This document shows, one piece after another, positions 43,666 through 51,818 of a stretch of DNA of 64,000 nucleotides. A program made the translations under genes and the position numbers. The DNA is from Sphingomonas glacialis (GTDB lineage: Bacteria > Pseudomonadota > Alphaproteobacteria > Sphingomonadales > Sphingomonadaceae): the NCBI RefSeq assembly GCF_014653575.1, contig NZ_BNAQ01000008.1, forward strand, positions 1 to 64,000. The letters are read 5' to 3'. Under the pieces are notes generated by a model, which had not been told where the DNA came from, made no database searches, and saw only the letters and a program-made list of their open reading frames with translations. Position 1 is the first letter of the stretch; each line of letters starts with the position of its first letter.

Positions 43666-44970
43666 ATGGTCGGGACCGTCATTGACCGCGGGGGCGATGT
43701 CGCTGCCGACACCGTTGCGCCAGGCGAGGTCGATAGCCCGGTCGCGCGTAGCGGCGGATGGGGCAACCTAGCGTTTATCGGTGCAGGCATCGGCCTGCTC
43801 GGCGCCATAGGCGGCATCGTGATAGGCTATGGCGCGTTTCACCAATCGGCCAGCACCGCGGCTGCCGCGCAGCCCGCGAAAGCCAGTGACCGTGCCGTGG
43901 ACGACGTGATGGGATCGCCGAATGCGCAGCGCGCGGCGCTCGCGGGTCAGCTCGGCCAGCCCGGCGCGGCGCAAACCGACATCTTCGGGCGGCCGATCGC
44001 CGCAGCCCCGGGGCCGCAGGTCGCCGATGCCAACGGAAATCCGGTGCCGGCAACGAGCGGGACAACCTCCCCAACGGCGAACGGACAGCAATCTCCCGAG
44101 CAGCGACGTGCCGAGCAGGCACGCGCCATGGCCGATGCGGCGCGGCGGTCGCCGATCATGGCCTTTGGCAACACCGGGCTGGCCTCGGCCGCCCTTCCCG
44201 CCTCCGCCGGTGCCGACGCCCAACAGGGCACGGACCTCGACGACCGGACGCGCGGCGGCCAATCCACTGTCGCACGGCGGGGCCTCGGTGCCAGCGGCTT
44301 CGCAGCGCCGGGTGAAGACGGTCCGGCCGAGGCGGGCAAGGGCTCGACCGACTTCAGCGATCAGCTCGGCCATGCCGCGATCCAGACGGTCCGGGCAACG
44401 ATGGTCGCGGACCGCAACCTTCTGCTGAGTGCCGGCACGATCATCCCCTGCACGCTCCAAACGGCGATCAACTCGACGCAGGCCGGCTTCGTGTCCTGTG
44501 TCATTAATCACGACGTCTATTCCGAGAACGGCCGCATCGTCCTGCTCGACAAGGGGACCAAGGTGCTGGGGCAATATTCCGGCGGCATCACGCAGGGGCA
44601 AGCGCGCCTATTCGTATTGTGGACGCGCGCCCTGACGCCGCGTGGCGTCGCGATCGACCTCGGGTCGCCGGCAGCGGACAGCCTTGGTCGAGCCGGGTTG
44701 CCAGGCGGTGTTGATACCCAGTTCTGGGCACGTTTTGGCGTCGGGCTCGTCATCTCGGTATTGGAGGATGCCTCGCAGATTGCCGGTCGGGCGGTTGCCA
44801 ATGAGGGGAGCAACACCACGCAGGTTCCTGGGCAAACCGGGCAGACCGTCCTGCAGCAGACCATGAACATCAAACCGATCCTGAAAAAGAACCAGGGCGA
44901 CACCGCGGCGATCTTCGTCGCGAAGGACTTCGATTTCCGCTCGGTCTATGACGTGGGATTGAGGCGTTAA
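43666..44970 (+). CDS. virB10: VirB10 core-complex protein
   Basis: A 434-residue TrbI/VirB10 protein: one membrane helix (LAFIGAGIGLLGAIGGIVIGYG, about residues 34-55), a low-complexity Pro/Ala/Gln linker, then the conserved beta-domain: LSAGTIIPCTLQTAINSTQAG, SENGRIVLLDKGTKVLGQY and GVDTQFWARFGVGLVIS. It spans both membranes and transmits energy from the ATPases to the outer-membrane pore. It starts one base after the virB9 stop. Confidence 0.95.
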   Translation: MVGTVIDRGGDVAADTVAPGEVDSPVARSGGWGNLAFIGAGIGLLGAIGGIVIGYGAFHQSASTAAAAQPAKASDRAVDDVMGSPNAQRAALAGQLGQPGAAQTDIFGRPIAAAPGPQVADANGNPVPATSGTTSPTANGQQSPEQRRAEQARAMADAARRSPIMAFGNTGLASAALPASAGADAQQGTDLDDRTRGGQSTVARRGLGASGFAAPGEDGPAEAGKGSTDFSDQLGHAAIQTVRATMVADRNLLLSAGTIIPCTLQTAINSTQAGFVSCVINHDVYSENGRIVLLDKGTKVLGQYSGGITQGQARLFVLWTRALTPRGVAIDLGSPAADSLGRAGLPGGVDTQFWARFGVGLVISVLEDASQIAGRAVANEGSNTTQVPGQTGQTVLQQTMNIKPILKKNQGDTAAIFVAKDFDFRSVYDVGLRR

Positions 44971-44974
44971 GGCC

Positions 44975-45997
44975 GTGGCATCCAGTCCGACGTCGCTGAT
45001 CTACGAGCATAATGCCGAGCCGATCCGACGGCACCTTCTGCGCGACGATGTGACCGAATTGGTCATCAACGAGCCGGGGATAATCGGCCTCGAGACGCGG
45101 AATGGCTGGGAGTGGCATGAGGAGCCCGCACTCGACAATGCGGCACTCATGACGCTGGCGAAGCTGATCGCGGGGCTGACCAAGCAGGACATCAATTCCG
45201 AATATCCGATCTGCTCCTCGGTCCTGCCGGGCGGCGAGCGCGCGCAGGTCGTCGTTCCCCCGGCGGTCGAGCAAGGCTTCATCTCGATCACGATCCGCAA
45301 AGCGTCGGGCGTGACGATGAACATCGACGATTTCGAACGTGCCGGCCTGTTCAGCGAGGTCCGCGCGCACGGCCTGTACGAGGAGGTCGACCCCGATCTG
45401 CTGCGGCTGCGCGAGGCGGGCGACTGGCGCGCCTTCTTCAAACTGGCGGTCGAAGCCCGCAAGAACATCCTCATTTCAGGCGCGACGGGCTCCGGCAAGA
45501 CGAGCTTCTCTAAGGGTCTCATCAAGCTGATCCCGGACTATGAGCGAATCCTGACGATCGAGGATACGCGCGAGCTCGTCGTACCCCAGCGCAACCACGT
45601 CCACATGATGTACGCCGAGGATGGGAAGAGCCTCCAGAAGGCGGGCGCCAAGGAGTTGCTGGAATCGGCGCTGCGGATGCGGCCCGATCGCATCCTTCTG
45701 CAGGAACTGCGGGACGGCACCGCCTTCTTCTATCTTCGCAACGTCAATAGCGGTCATCCCGGATCGATCACCACGGTCCACGCCAATACGGCCGAGGGCG
45801 CGCTCGAGCAGCTGACGCTGCTGGTGAAGGAATCGGAGGGCGGCAACGATCTCGACCGCCACGACATCCGCGCGCTGCTGCGCTCCCTCGTCGATATCGT
45901 CGTGCAGATGCACCGCCTGCCGCCCGGCGAGGGCCAGCCGGCACGCTATCGCATGACCGAAGTGTGGTTCGATCCGGCGAGCAAGCCGACCGACTGA
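44975..45997 (+). CDS. virB11: VirB11 ATPase
   Basis: A 340-residue hexameric traffic ATPase. Walker A is SGATGSGKTSFS at about residues 167-178, the Asp box is in ILTIEDTRELV, and LLQELRDGTAFFYLRNVNSGHPGSITTVHAN is the family signature. GTG start at 44975 (VASSPTSLIYEH), four bases after virB10. It switches the channel between pilus assembly and DNA transfer. Confidence 0.95.
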   Translation: MASSPTSLIYEHNAEPIRRHLLRDDVTELVINEPGIIGLETRNGWEWHEEPALDNAALMTLAKLIAGLTKQDINSEYPICSSVLPGGERAQVVVPPAVEQGFISITIRKASGVTMNIDDFERAGLFSEVRAHGLYEEVDPDLLRLREAGDWRAFFKLAVEARKNILISGATGSGKTSFSKGLIKLIPDYERILTIEDTRELVVPQRNHVHMMYAEDGKSLQKAGAKELLESALRMRPDRILLQELRDGTAFFYLRNVNSGHPGSITTVHANTAEGALEQLTLLVKESEGGNDLDRHDIRALLRSLVDIVVQMHRLPPGEGQPARYRMTEVWFDPASKPTD

Positions 45998-46010
45998 AGG
46001 GAGTGCCGGC

Positions 46011-47933
46011 ATGAACGGAAAGTGGGTGCGAAGCGACGAAGGGTCGCAGCCGGGCGCGATCGCGTTCCTCTGCGTCGTCGGCCTATTAGTGAGCGCCGCG
46101 ATCGGCGCCGTCGCCGTCCTGTGGCGTGCCCACCTCCTCAACGCCCATACCCCGTGGCGCAAGGTGCCTGCCGCGCTTTGGGCGCTGAAGGGCTATCCGA
46201 TCGTCTATCAGCCGTTCCTGATTGGCTTCGGGATCGGCCTCGTCCTGACGGTCGTCATCATCGTCTCGACGCTGTTCACGCGGCAAAAGCTCCACGGCGA
46301 GGCGCGCTTCGCGCGGGTCGGCGAGGTCCGCAACGGCAAGATGCTCGCCTCGGCCGGCATCGTGCTGGGCAAGTTCGGCGGCAAGGTGATGCGCTTCGGC
46401 GGGCCCGAGCATGTGATGCTCGAAGCCCCGACGCGTGCCGGCAAGGGGGTGGGCGTCATCATCCCGAACTTGCTCGACTGGCTCGATTCTCTAGTGGTGC
46501 TCGACATCAAGCAGGAGAATTATGACAACACGGCGGGGTATCGGCTGAAGGTGCTCGGACAGCAGGTGCTGCTCTTCAACCCGCTCGATCCCACTGGCCG
46601 CACCGTGCGGTGGAATCCGCTAAGCTACATCAACCGGCATGATCCGGTGGAGGTCATCAACGAGCTTCAGAAGATCGCGGCGATGCTCTATCCCGATCCG
46701 CTCACGGGCGAGAAGTTCTGGGCCGAGGGCGCGCGAACCGCGTTCCTCGGCATCACTGCCTATGTCGCGGCGACCGTCGACGATGGGGAGGACGCGCTCC
46801 CCTTCACGCTTGGCGAGGTGTACCGCCAGTTCGCGGCCAGCGATGCCCAGCGGCGTTTCCCGAAGATCATCGCCGATCGTAAGAGGGCCGGAAAGCCCCT
46901 GTCGGAAGGATGCGTCTCCGCGATCAAGGATTACACCGGCTCGTCGGCGAACACGTTCTCCGGATTGCGTCAGTCGGTTACGTCCAAGATCAACGGCTGG
47001 CTGAACCCATATGTCGATGCGGCAACCTCAGAGAGCGATTTCGATCTGAGCGATTTCCGCGACAAGCGGATCTCGCTCTATCTCGGCGTGTCGCCGGATG
47101 ACCTCGAGCGGATTGCGCCGATCTACGGCCTGCTTTTCCAGCAACTCATCGATCGCAACGTCCGCGAGCTGCCGAAGGGGGACAAGCATCAGATCAAGGT
47201 ACTGCTTGCATTGGACGAGTTCGCGAGTCTCGGCAAATGCACTGTGCTCGCAAACGCGTTCAGCTATGTCGCCGGCTATGGGTTGCGGATGCTGCCGGCG
47301 TTCCAGTCGCTCGAACAGATCCAGGGCGTCTATGGGGACAAGGTGGCGGCAGATATCGAGCGAAACTGCGCAGTACGGCTCGTGCTTCGTCCGGCCGGTT
47401 TGGCCGAAGCGAAGAAGATATCGGACCAGCTCGGCAGCTACACGTTCAAGGCGCGGTCGCGCTCGATGGGAACGTGGGGCGGCGGGGGCGGCTCCACTTC
47501 GGACTCCGATCAGCGCCGGCCGCTGATGCTCCCTCAGGAAGTCGAGTTGCTGCCGGAGAACGATCTGATCGTTTTCCGGCGAGGCATGTACGCGACCTAT
47601 GGAAAGAAGGTCCGCTACTATGCCGAGAAGAAGCTTTCGGCGCGCACCAAAATACCGGCACCCGAGATGCCCCAGATCCGCGTCGACCCGGCGGTCGCTG
47701 CCAACAGCCTCCGCGTGATCGAGGCCACGCAGGCCCCCGATGACGTCAACCCCGCCTCGTCGGCTCCAGGCGCCGCGCCGACGTCGGGATCCGTCGCAGC
47801 CGACGGAACACCTGCAAAGGGTCGGCGTGGATTGAACCAGGCCGCGATCAACGCGGCCTTGGCCGTTCCGCCAAACGAGCGTGTCACCAAGCTCTTCGAA
47901 GGCGTCCTCACGGTGCGAGGCAGAGCTGCGTAA
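46011..47933 (+). CDS. virD4: VirD4-type coupling protein
   Basis: A 640-residue T4SS coupling ATPase: two N-terminal membrane helices (AFLCVVGLLVSAAIGAVAVLW and FLIGFGIGLVLTVVIIVSTLF), Walker A APTRAGKG near residue 139 and Walker B KVLLALDEFASLGK near residue 396. It recruits relaxosome-bound DNA to the channel. AAGGGAG precedes the ATG. Its presence argues for DNA transfer rather than protein-only secretion, yet no relaxase gene lies in the window. Confidence 0.95.
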   Translation: MNGKWVRSDEGSQPGAIAFLCVVGLLVSAAIGAVAVLWRAHLLNAHTPWRKVPAALWALKGYPIVYQPFLIGFGIGLVLTVVIIVSTLFTRQKLHGEARFARVGEVRNGKMLASAGIVLGKFGGKVMRFGGPEHVMLEAPTRAGKGVGVIIPNLLDWLDSLVVLDIKQENYDNTAGYRLKVLGQQVLLFNPLDPTGRTVRWNPLSYINRHDPVEVINELQKIAAMLYPDPLTGEKFWAEGARTAFLGITAYVAATVDDGEDALPFTLGEVYRQFAASDAQRRFPKIIADRKRAGKPLSEGCVSAIKDYTGSSANTFSGLRQSVTSKINGWLNPYVDAATSESDFDLSDFRDKRISLYLGVSPDDLERIAPIYGLLFQQLIDRNVRELPKGDKHQIKVLLALDEFASLGKCTVLANAFSYVAGYGLRMLPAFQSLEQIQGVYGDKVAADIERNCAVRLVLRPAGLAEAKKISDQLGSYTFKARSRSMGTWGGGGGSTSDSDQRRPLMLPQEVELLPENDLIVFRRGMYATYGKKVRYYAEKKLSARTKIPAPEMPQIRVDPAVAANSLRVIEATQAPDDVNPASSAPGAAPTSGSVAADGTPAKGRRGLNQAAINAALAVPPNERVTKLFEGVLTVRGRAA

Positions 47934-48077
47934 CCAATGGGAATGCCTTCCTATAGATTTTAAAGTGGAACGAGTGAGGTCGCCCCGCGGACGGCAGCTT
48001 CAAACCAAACCGGACAGCAAAGCCGCATGCACCCCACGATATGGGAAATAAATGACTGGCCGTGAGCCGTTAAGCGG

Positions 48078-48902
48078 TCAAACCGCTCCTGACGGCGTCG
48101 CGAGCATACCGACCGCGAGACTGCCGCTGCCACTAGCATCGTTCGCAACCCGGACAAGTTTTGGCGCGATTTGGGCGCGCATTGCTTCGCCGACCAAGAT
48201 CAACGCGGGGCCGGCACCCGAGGCGCGATTAATAACCAGCGCCAGCAAATCGAGTCGGGTATGGACGAGACGTTCTGACGGAAGGCTGACATCGCTCGCG
48301 ATCAGCACCGGGGTAGCCGGGGCGAGGCCGTTTGCGATAAGCTGCCTGGCAATATCGGCCGCCGCGCCGCGGCCCATGTAAAAGGCGAGGGTCGCCGAGG
48401 GATCCGAAAGTGCGGCCCAGTCCACATCCAGCGCCTCGCCAGCACGCGCGTGCGCGGTTACGAAACGCAGTTCACGCGCCGATCCGCGCAGCGTCAGCGA
48501 CACGCCAGCACTGGCCGCCGCGGCGCTCGCCGCGGTGATACCGGGGCAAATCCGCACGCTAAGGCCGTGCCTCGTAAGCGCGTCGATTTCCTCGGTCGAG
48601 CGGCCGAAAATCGACGGATCACCGCCCTTCAGCCGCACCACCCGCTCCCCGGCGAGCGCAGCCTCGACCAACAGCGCGTCGATCGCGCCCTGCGTCTTGG
48701 AATGGCGGCCCGAGCGCTTGCCGACCGAGACGCGCGTGACATGCGCAGGGATCAAATCGAGTACTCCCGGTCCGACCAACGCATCGTAGAAGACGATGCT
48801 GGCCGCGCCGATTAGCCGCTCGGCCTTGCGCGTGAGCAGATCGGGGTCGCCGGGACCGGCGCCAACCAACCACACGTCGCCGGGTGCGATGAGCTCAGAC
48901 AT
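48078..48902 (-). CDS. cobA: Uroporphyrinogen-III C-methyltransferase
   Basis: A 274-residue SAM-dependent methylase making precorrin-2, the precursor of siroheme needed by NirB. VWLVGAGPGDPDLLTRKAERL (the N-terminal GxGxGD-type loop) and VRLKGGDPSIFGRSTEEIDAL are hallmarks. The ATG at 48902 is chosen because AGGAG lies seven bases upstream; the GTG at 48908 has no spacer. It overlaps the nasA end by 8 bases and is the last gene of the nitrate operon. No CysG-type dehydrogenase/ferrochelatase domain is fused. Confidence 0.93.
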   Translation of the reverse strand: MSELIAPGDVWLVGAGPGDPDLLTRKAERLIGAASIVFYDALVGPGVLDLIPAHVTRVSVGKRSGRHSKTQGAIDALLVEAALAGERVVRLKGGDPSIFGRSTEEIDALTRHGLSVRICPGITAASAAAASAGVSLTLRGSARELRFVTAHARAGEALDVDWAALSDPSATLAFYMGRGAAADIARQLIANGLAPATPVLIASDVSLPSERLVHTRLDLLALVINRASGAGPALILVGEAMRAQIAPKLVRVANDASGSGSLAVGMLATPSGAV

Positions 48903-51477
48903 GGACACTCTCCTGCGCGGGCAGCAATTTGGCGATGGCGGGGCGGCACGAACCGCAATTCGTACCGGCGTTGAGCACGGCGCCGACTGCCTCCACGGTG
49001 ACGAGCCGCTGGTCGGTGATCGCGGCTAACAGGGTATTGAGGCCGACGTCGAAGCAGACGCAAACTATCGCGCCACGATCGGGGGCCGGAGTAGCAGGGC
49101 GCCCGGCAAGCACTTCGAACGACGAGGCTTCTTCCGTCCCTAGCTGCCCGATCAGCCAGTCACGCGGCGGCAGGCGAGCGTTGCGCGAGACGAACAACGC
49201 CGCCTGCAACTGCCCGTCTGCCAGTATCGCCGAGCGCACTACGCCGCGGCGTGCGTCGATCATCTCGGCGCGCTCGCCCTTGGGCATCAGCGCGGTCATC
49301 GCCGCGGGGTCGCCTTCGCCAGCCAGTTCGACCAGCCAGCCATGCGCGGTGCGGATTCGTGTCCAATAGGCGCAATCCGGGATGCCCGGCCGCTCGCGCG
49401 ACACGAGGAAGCCGGTCCAGTCGGGCTTGTACGATCCGGCGCGCGCAGGGGTGTTTTTGAAGCCGGGCTGGCCCGAGATCGGATCACGATCCTGCCCCGG
49501 CAACAGCCCCGCGCGGCCGCCAGCGCTGGTCTGGTCGCTCCAGTGGATCGGCACGAACAGGTCGCGGCGGCGCTGGTCCGGGGTGACGGCGACGCGGAAA
49601 ATGCTCGCGCCGTTCGGCGTCTCGACGCGCGCGAGCGCGCCATCGGTGATGCCGAGCCGCTGTGCGGTGTCGGGATGAACCTCGACCAGCGGTTCTCGGC
49701 GGTGCTGCGACAGCTTGGGCGACAGCCCGGTGCGCGTCATCGTGTGCCATTGGTCACGGTAGCGGCCGGTGTTGAGCCGCAACGGATAGGCGCGGCTGGC
49801 ATCGTCGCGCGGCGCGTGGACGACGGGCACGACCCGCGCCTTGCCGTCGGGCGTCGCGAAGGCGCGTTCTGCGAATGGCGAGGCGCCGCCCCATTGGAAC
49901 GGCGCCAGTGCGGCATAGCCGTCATCGGTGATCGTCGCCCAATCGGAGATATCGAGCAGGCGCGTCCCGTCATTCTCGAACCCGGTCTGCGCGGCGAATT
50001 CGCGGAACACGCTGGCGGCGTTCCGATACTCGAAACCGGCGAACCCCATGCGCTGTGCGACCTCCGCGATTGCCCACCAGTCGGCACGCGCCTCGCCCGG
50101 ATCGGGCAGGAACGCGCGCTGGCGCGACACGCGGCGCTCGGAATTGGTAACCGTACCGTCCTTCTCGCCCCAGCCGAGCGCGGGCAGCTTCACCTGCGCA
50201 AAGCGCAGCGTATCGGTCTCGGTGACGCAGTCCGACACGACGACGAACGGGCAGTTGGCGAGCGCAACGCGCGCCATGCGCGCATCGGGCATCGACACAG
50301 CGGGGTTGGTCGCCATGATCCACACCGCCTTGATCTTGCCTTTGGCCATCGCCTCGAACATGTCGACCGCCTTCAGACCGGGACCGGGGCAAATCGTCGG
50401 CGAGTGCCAGAAGCGTTGCGCGCGGTCGCGCTCGGCATCCGAGAATCCCATATGCGCGGCGAGCGTCGAGGCGAGTCCGCCGACCTCGCGACCGCCCATC
50501 GCATTGGGCTGGCCGGTGATGCTGAAGGGCCCCGCGCCGGGTTTCCCGATACGGCCGGTGGCGAGATGAAGGTTGATGATCGCGTTCGCCTTGTCGGTCC
50601 CGCTGGTCGACTGGTTCACGCCCTGGCTGAACAGAGTGATCGTGCGCGGGTGATCCGCGAACAGATCGTAGAACGCCTGCAGGTCGGCGGGGGTGATGTC
50701 GCAGACTCGCGCGACATCTGGCTTCGGCAGCGACTTCCAGAAGCCGTCGGGAACGTGCACGCGCTCCGCCAGCGCCTTGCCGTCGAGCCGCCAGCTCGAA
50801 CGCATGTGTGCGAGCAGTCCGTTGAACAGTGCGACGTCGCTATCGGGGGCGATCGCGAGATGGAGGTCGGCGCGCTCGGCGGTCTCGGTGCGGCGCGGGT
50901 CGATCACCACGAGTTTGGTGCCGCGCGCCGCCCGCGCCGCCTCAATCCGCTGCCAGATCACGGGATGGCACCAGGCGGTGTTCGATCCGACCAGCACGAT
51001 CAGATCGGCGGCATCGAGATCGTCATAGCTGCACGGCACGACATCCTCGCCGAACGCGCGGACATGCGCCGCCACCGCGCTCGCCATGCACAGGCGCGAA
51101 TTGGTGTCGATATTGGCGGTACCGATGAAGCCCTTCATCAGCTTGTTGGCGACGTAATAATCCTCGGTCAGCATCTGGCCCGAGGCGTAGAACGCGACGC
51201 TATCGGGGCCATATTCGGCGATCGTCGCGGCGAAGCTCTGCGCGACGTGGTCCAGCGCATCGTCCCAGCTGGCCTGGCGGGTGCCGATCATCGGGTGGAG
51301 CAAGCGGCCTTCGCGGCCGATCGTCTCGCCGAGATGCGTGCCTTTGGAGCACAGCTTGCCGAAATTCGCCGGATGGGCCGGGTCGCCCGCGATCGTCGCA
51401 GAGCGTGCGCCGGTGGGCGTGGCGAGCACGCCGCAGCCGACGCCGCAATAGGCGCAAGTGGTCTTGACCGTCGTCAA
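48895..51477 (-). CDS. nasA: Assimilatory nitrate reductase catalytic subunit
   Basis: An 860-residue molybdopterin enzyme reducing nitrate to nitrite in the cytoplasm. The [4Fe-4S] ligands are TTCAYCGVGCGV and GKLCSKG; FSQGVNQSTSGTDKANAI and GQPNAMGGREVGG are cofactor regions; a MopB-binding domain follows. The C-terminus carries an extra BFD-like [2Fe-2S] domain: CVCFDVG ... AGTNCGSCRPAI. The start is a TTG (51477) overlapping the nirD stop as TTGA; no ATG or GTG keeps the cluster motif so near the start. Confidence 0.93.
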   Translation of the reverse strand: MTTVKTTCAYCGVGCGVLATPTGARSATIAGDPAHPANFGKLCSKGTHLGETIGREGRLLHPMIGTRQASWDDALDHVAQSFAATIAEYGPDSVAFYASGQMLTEDYYVANKLMKGFIGTANIDTNSRLCMASAVAAHVRAFGEDVVPCSYDDLDAADLIVLVGSNTAWCHPVIWQRIEAARAARGTKLVVIDPRRTETAERADLHLAIAPDSDVALFNGLLAHMRSSWRLDGKALAERVHVPDGFWKSLPKPDVARVCDITPADLQAFYDLFADHPRTITLFSQGVNQSTSGTDKANAIINLHLATGRIGKPGAGPFSITGQPNAMGGREVGGLASTLAAHMGFSDAERDRAQRFWHSPTICPGPGLKAVDMFEAMAKGKIKAVWIMATNPAVSMPDARMARVALANCPFVVVSDCVTETDTLRFAQVKLPALGWGEKDGTVTNSERRVSRQRAFLPDPGEARADWWAIAEVAQRMGFAGFEYRNAASVFREFAAQTGFENDGTRLLDISDWATITDDGYAALAPFQWGGASPFAERAFATPDGKARVVPVVHAPRDDASRAYPLRLNTGRYRDQWHTMTRTGLSPKLSQHRREPLVEVHPDTAQRLGITDGALARVETPNGASIFRVAVTPDQRRRDLFVPIHWSDQTSAGGRAGLLPGQDRDPISGQPGFKNTPARAGSYKPDWTGFLVSRERPGIPDCAYWTRIRTAHGWLVELAGEGDPAAMTALMPKGERAEMIDARRGVVRSAILADGQLQAALFVSRNARLPPRDWLIGQLGTEEASSFEVLAGRPATPAPDRGAIVCVCFDVGLNTLLAAITDQRLVTVEAVGAVLNAGTNCGSCRPAIAKLLPAQESVHV

Positions 51478-51818
51478 GCCACGCCTTCCAGCGCCGCCGC
51501 GCGGCCGATCAGGATGCGGCCACCATCGATCTTGACCGGGATCACCGGCACGCACCCCTTGTCCTCGCCGAGCGCCTCGCCCGTCACGAGCGAGATCCGC
51601 CAGTTATGCAGCGGGCACGTCACCGTAGTATCGTGGACGATCCCCTGGCTGAGCGGCCCCTGCTTGTGCGGGCATTGGTTGGCGAGCGCATAGACCTCGC
51701 CATTGGCGGTGTGGAAGATCGCGATCTCGCGCCCGCCGCGTACCGGCAACGTCCGCGCACCGAGCGCGGGAAGCTGGTCGACCGGACCGATGTCCAGCCA
51801 TTCGCCGACCGCGCTCAC
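51474..51818 (-). CDS. nirD: Nitrite reductase small subunit (Rieske type)
   Basis: A 114-residue protein with the Rieske-like [2Fe-2S] site CPHKQGPLSQG and CPLHNWRIS. It is the small subunit of NADH-dependent nitrite reductase. GTG start at 51818 overlaps the nirB stop (GTGA). The longer open frame upstream is antisense-like read-through of nirB in another frame and is rejected. Confidence 0.92.
   Translation of the reverse strand: MSAVGEWLDIGPVDQLPALGARTLPVRGGREIAIFHTANGEVYALANQCPHKQGPLSQGIVHDTTVTCPLHNWRISLVTGEALGEDKGCVPVIPVKIDGGRILIGRAAALEGVA

Noticed and set aside
48073..48087. Hairpin AGCGGT-CAA-ACCGCT at the cobA stop as a terminator
   Set aside because: The stem overlaps the stop codon and no T run follows on the minus strand.
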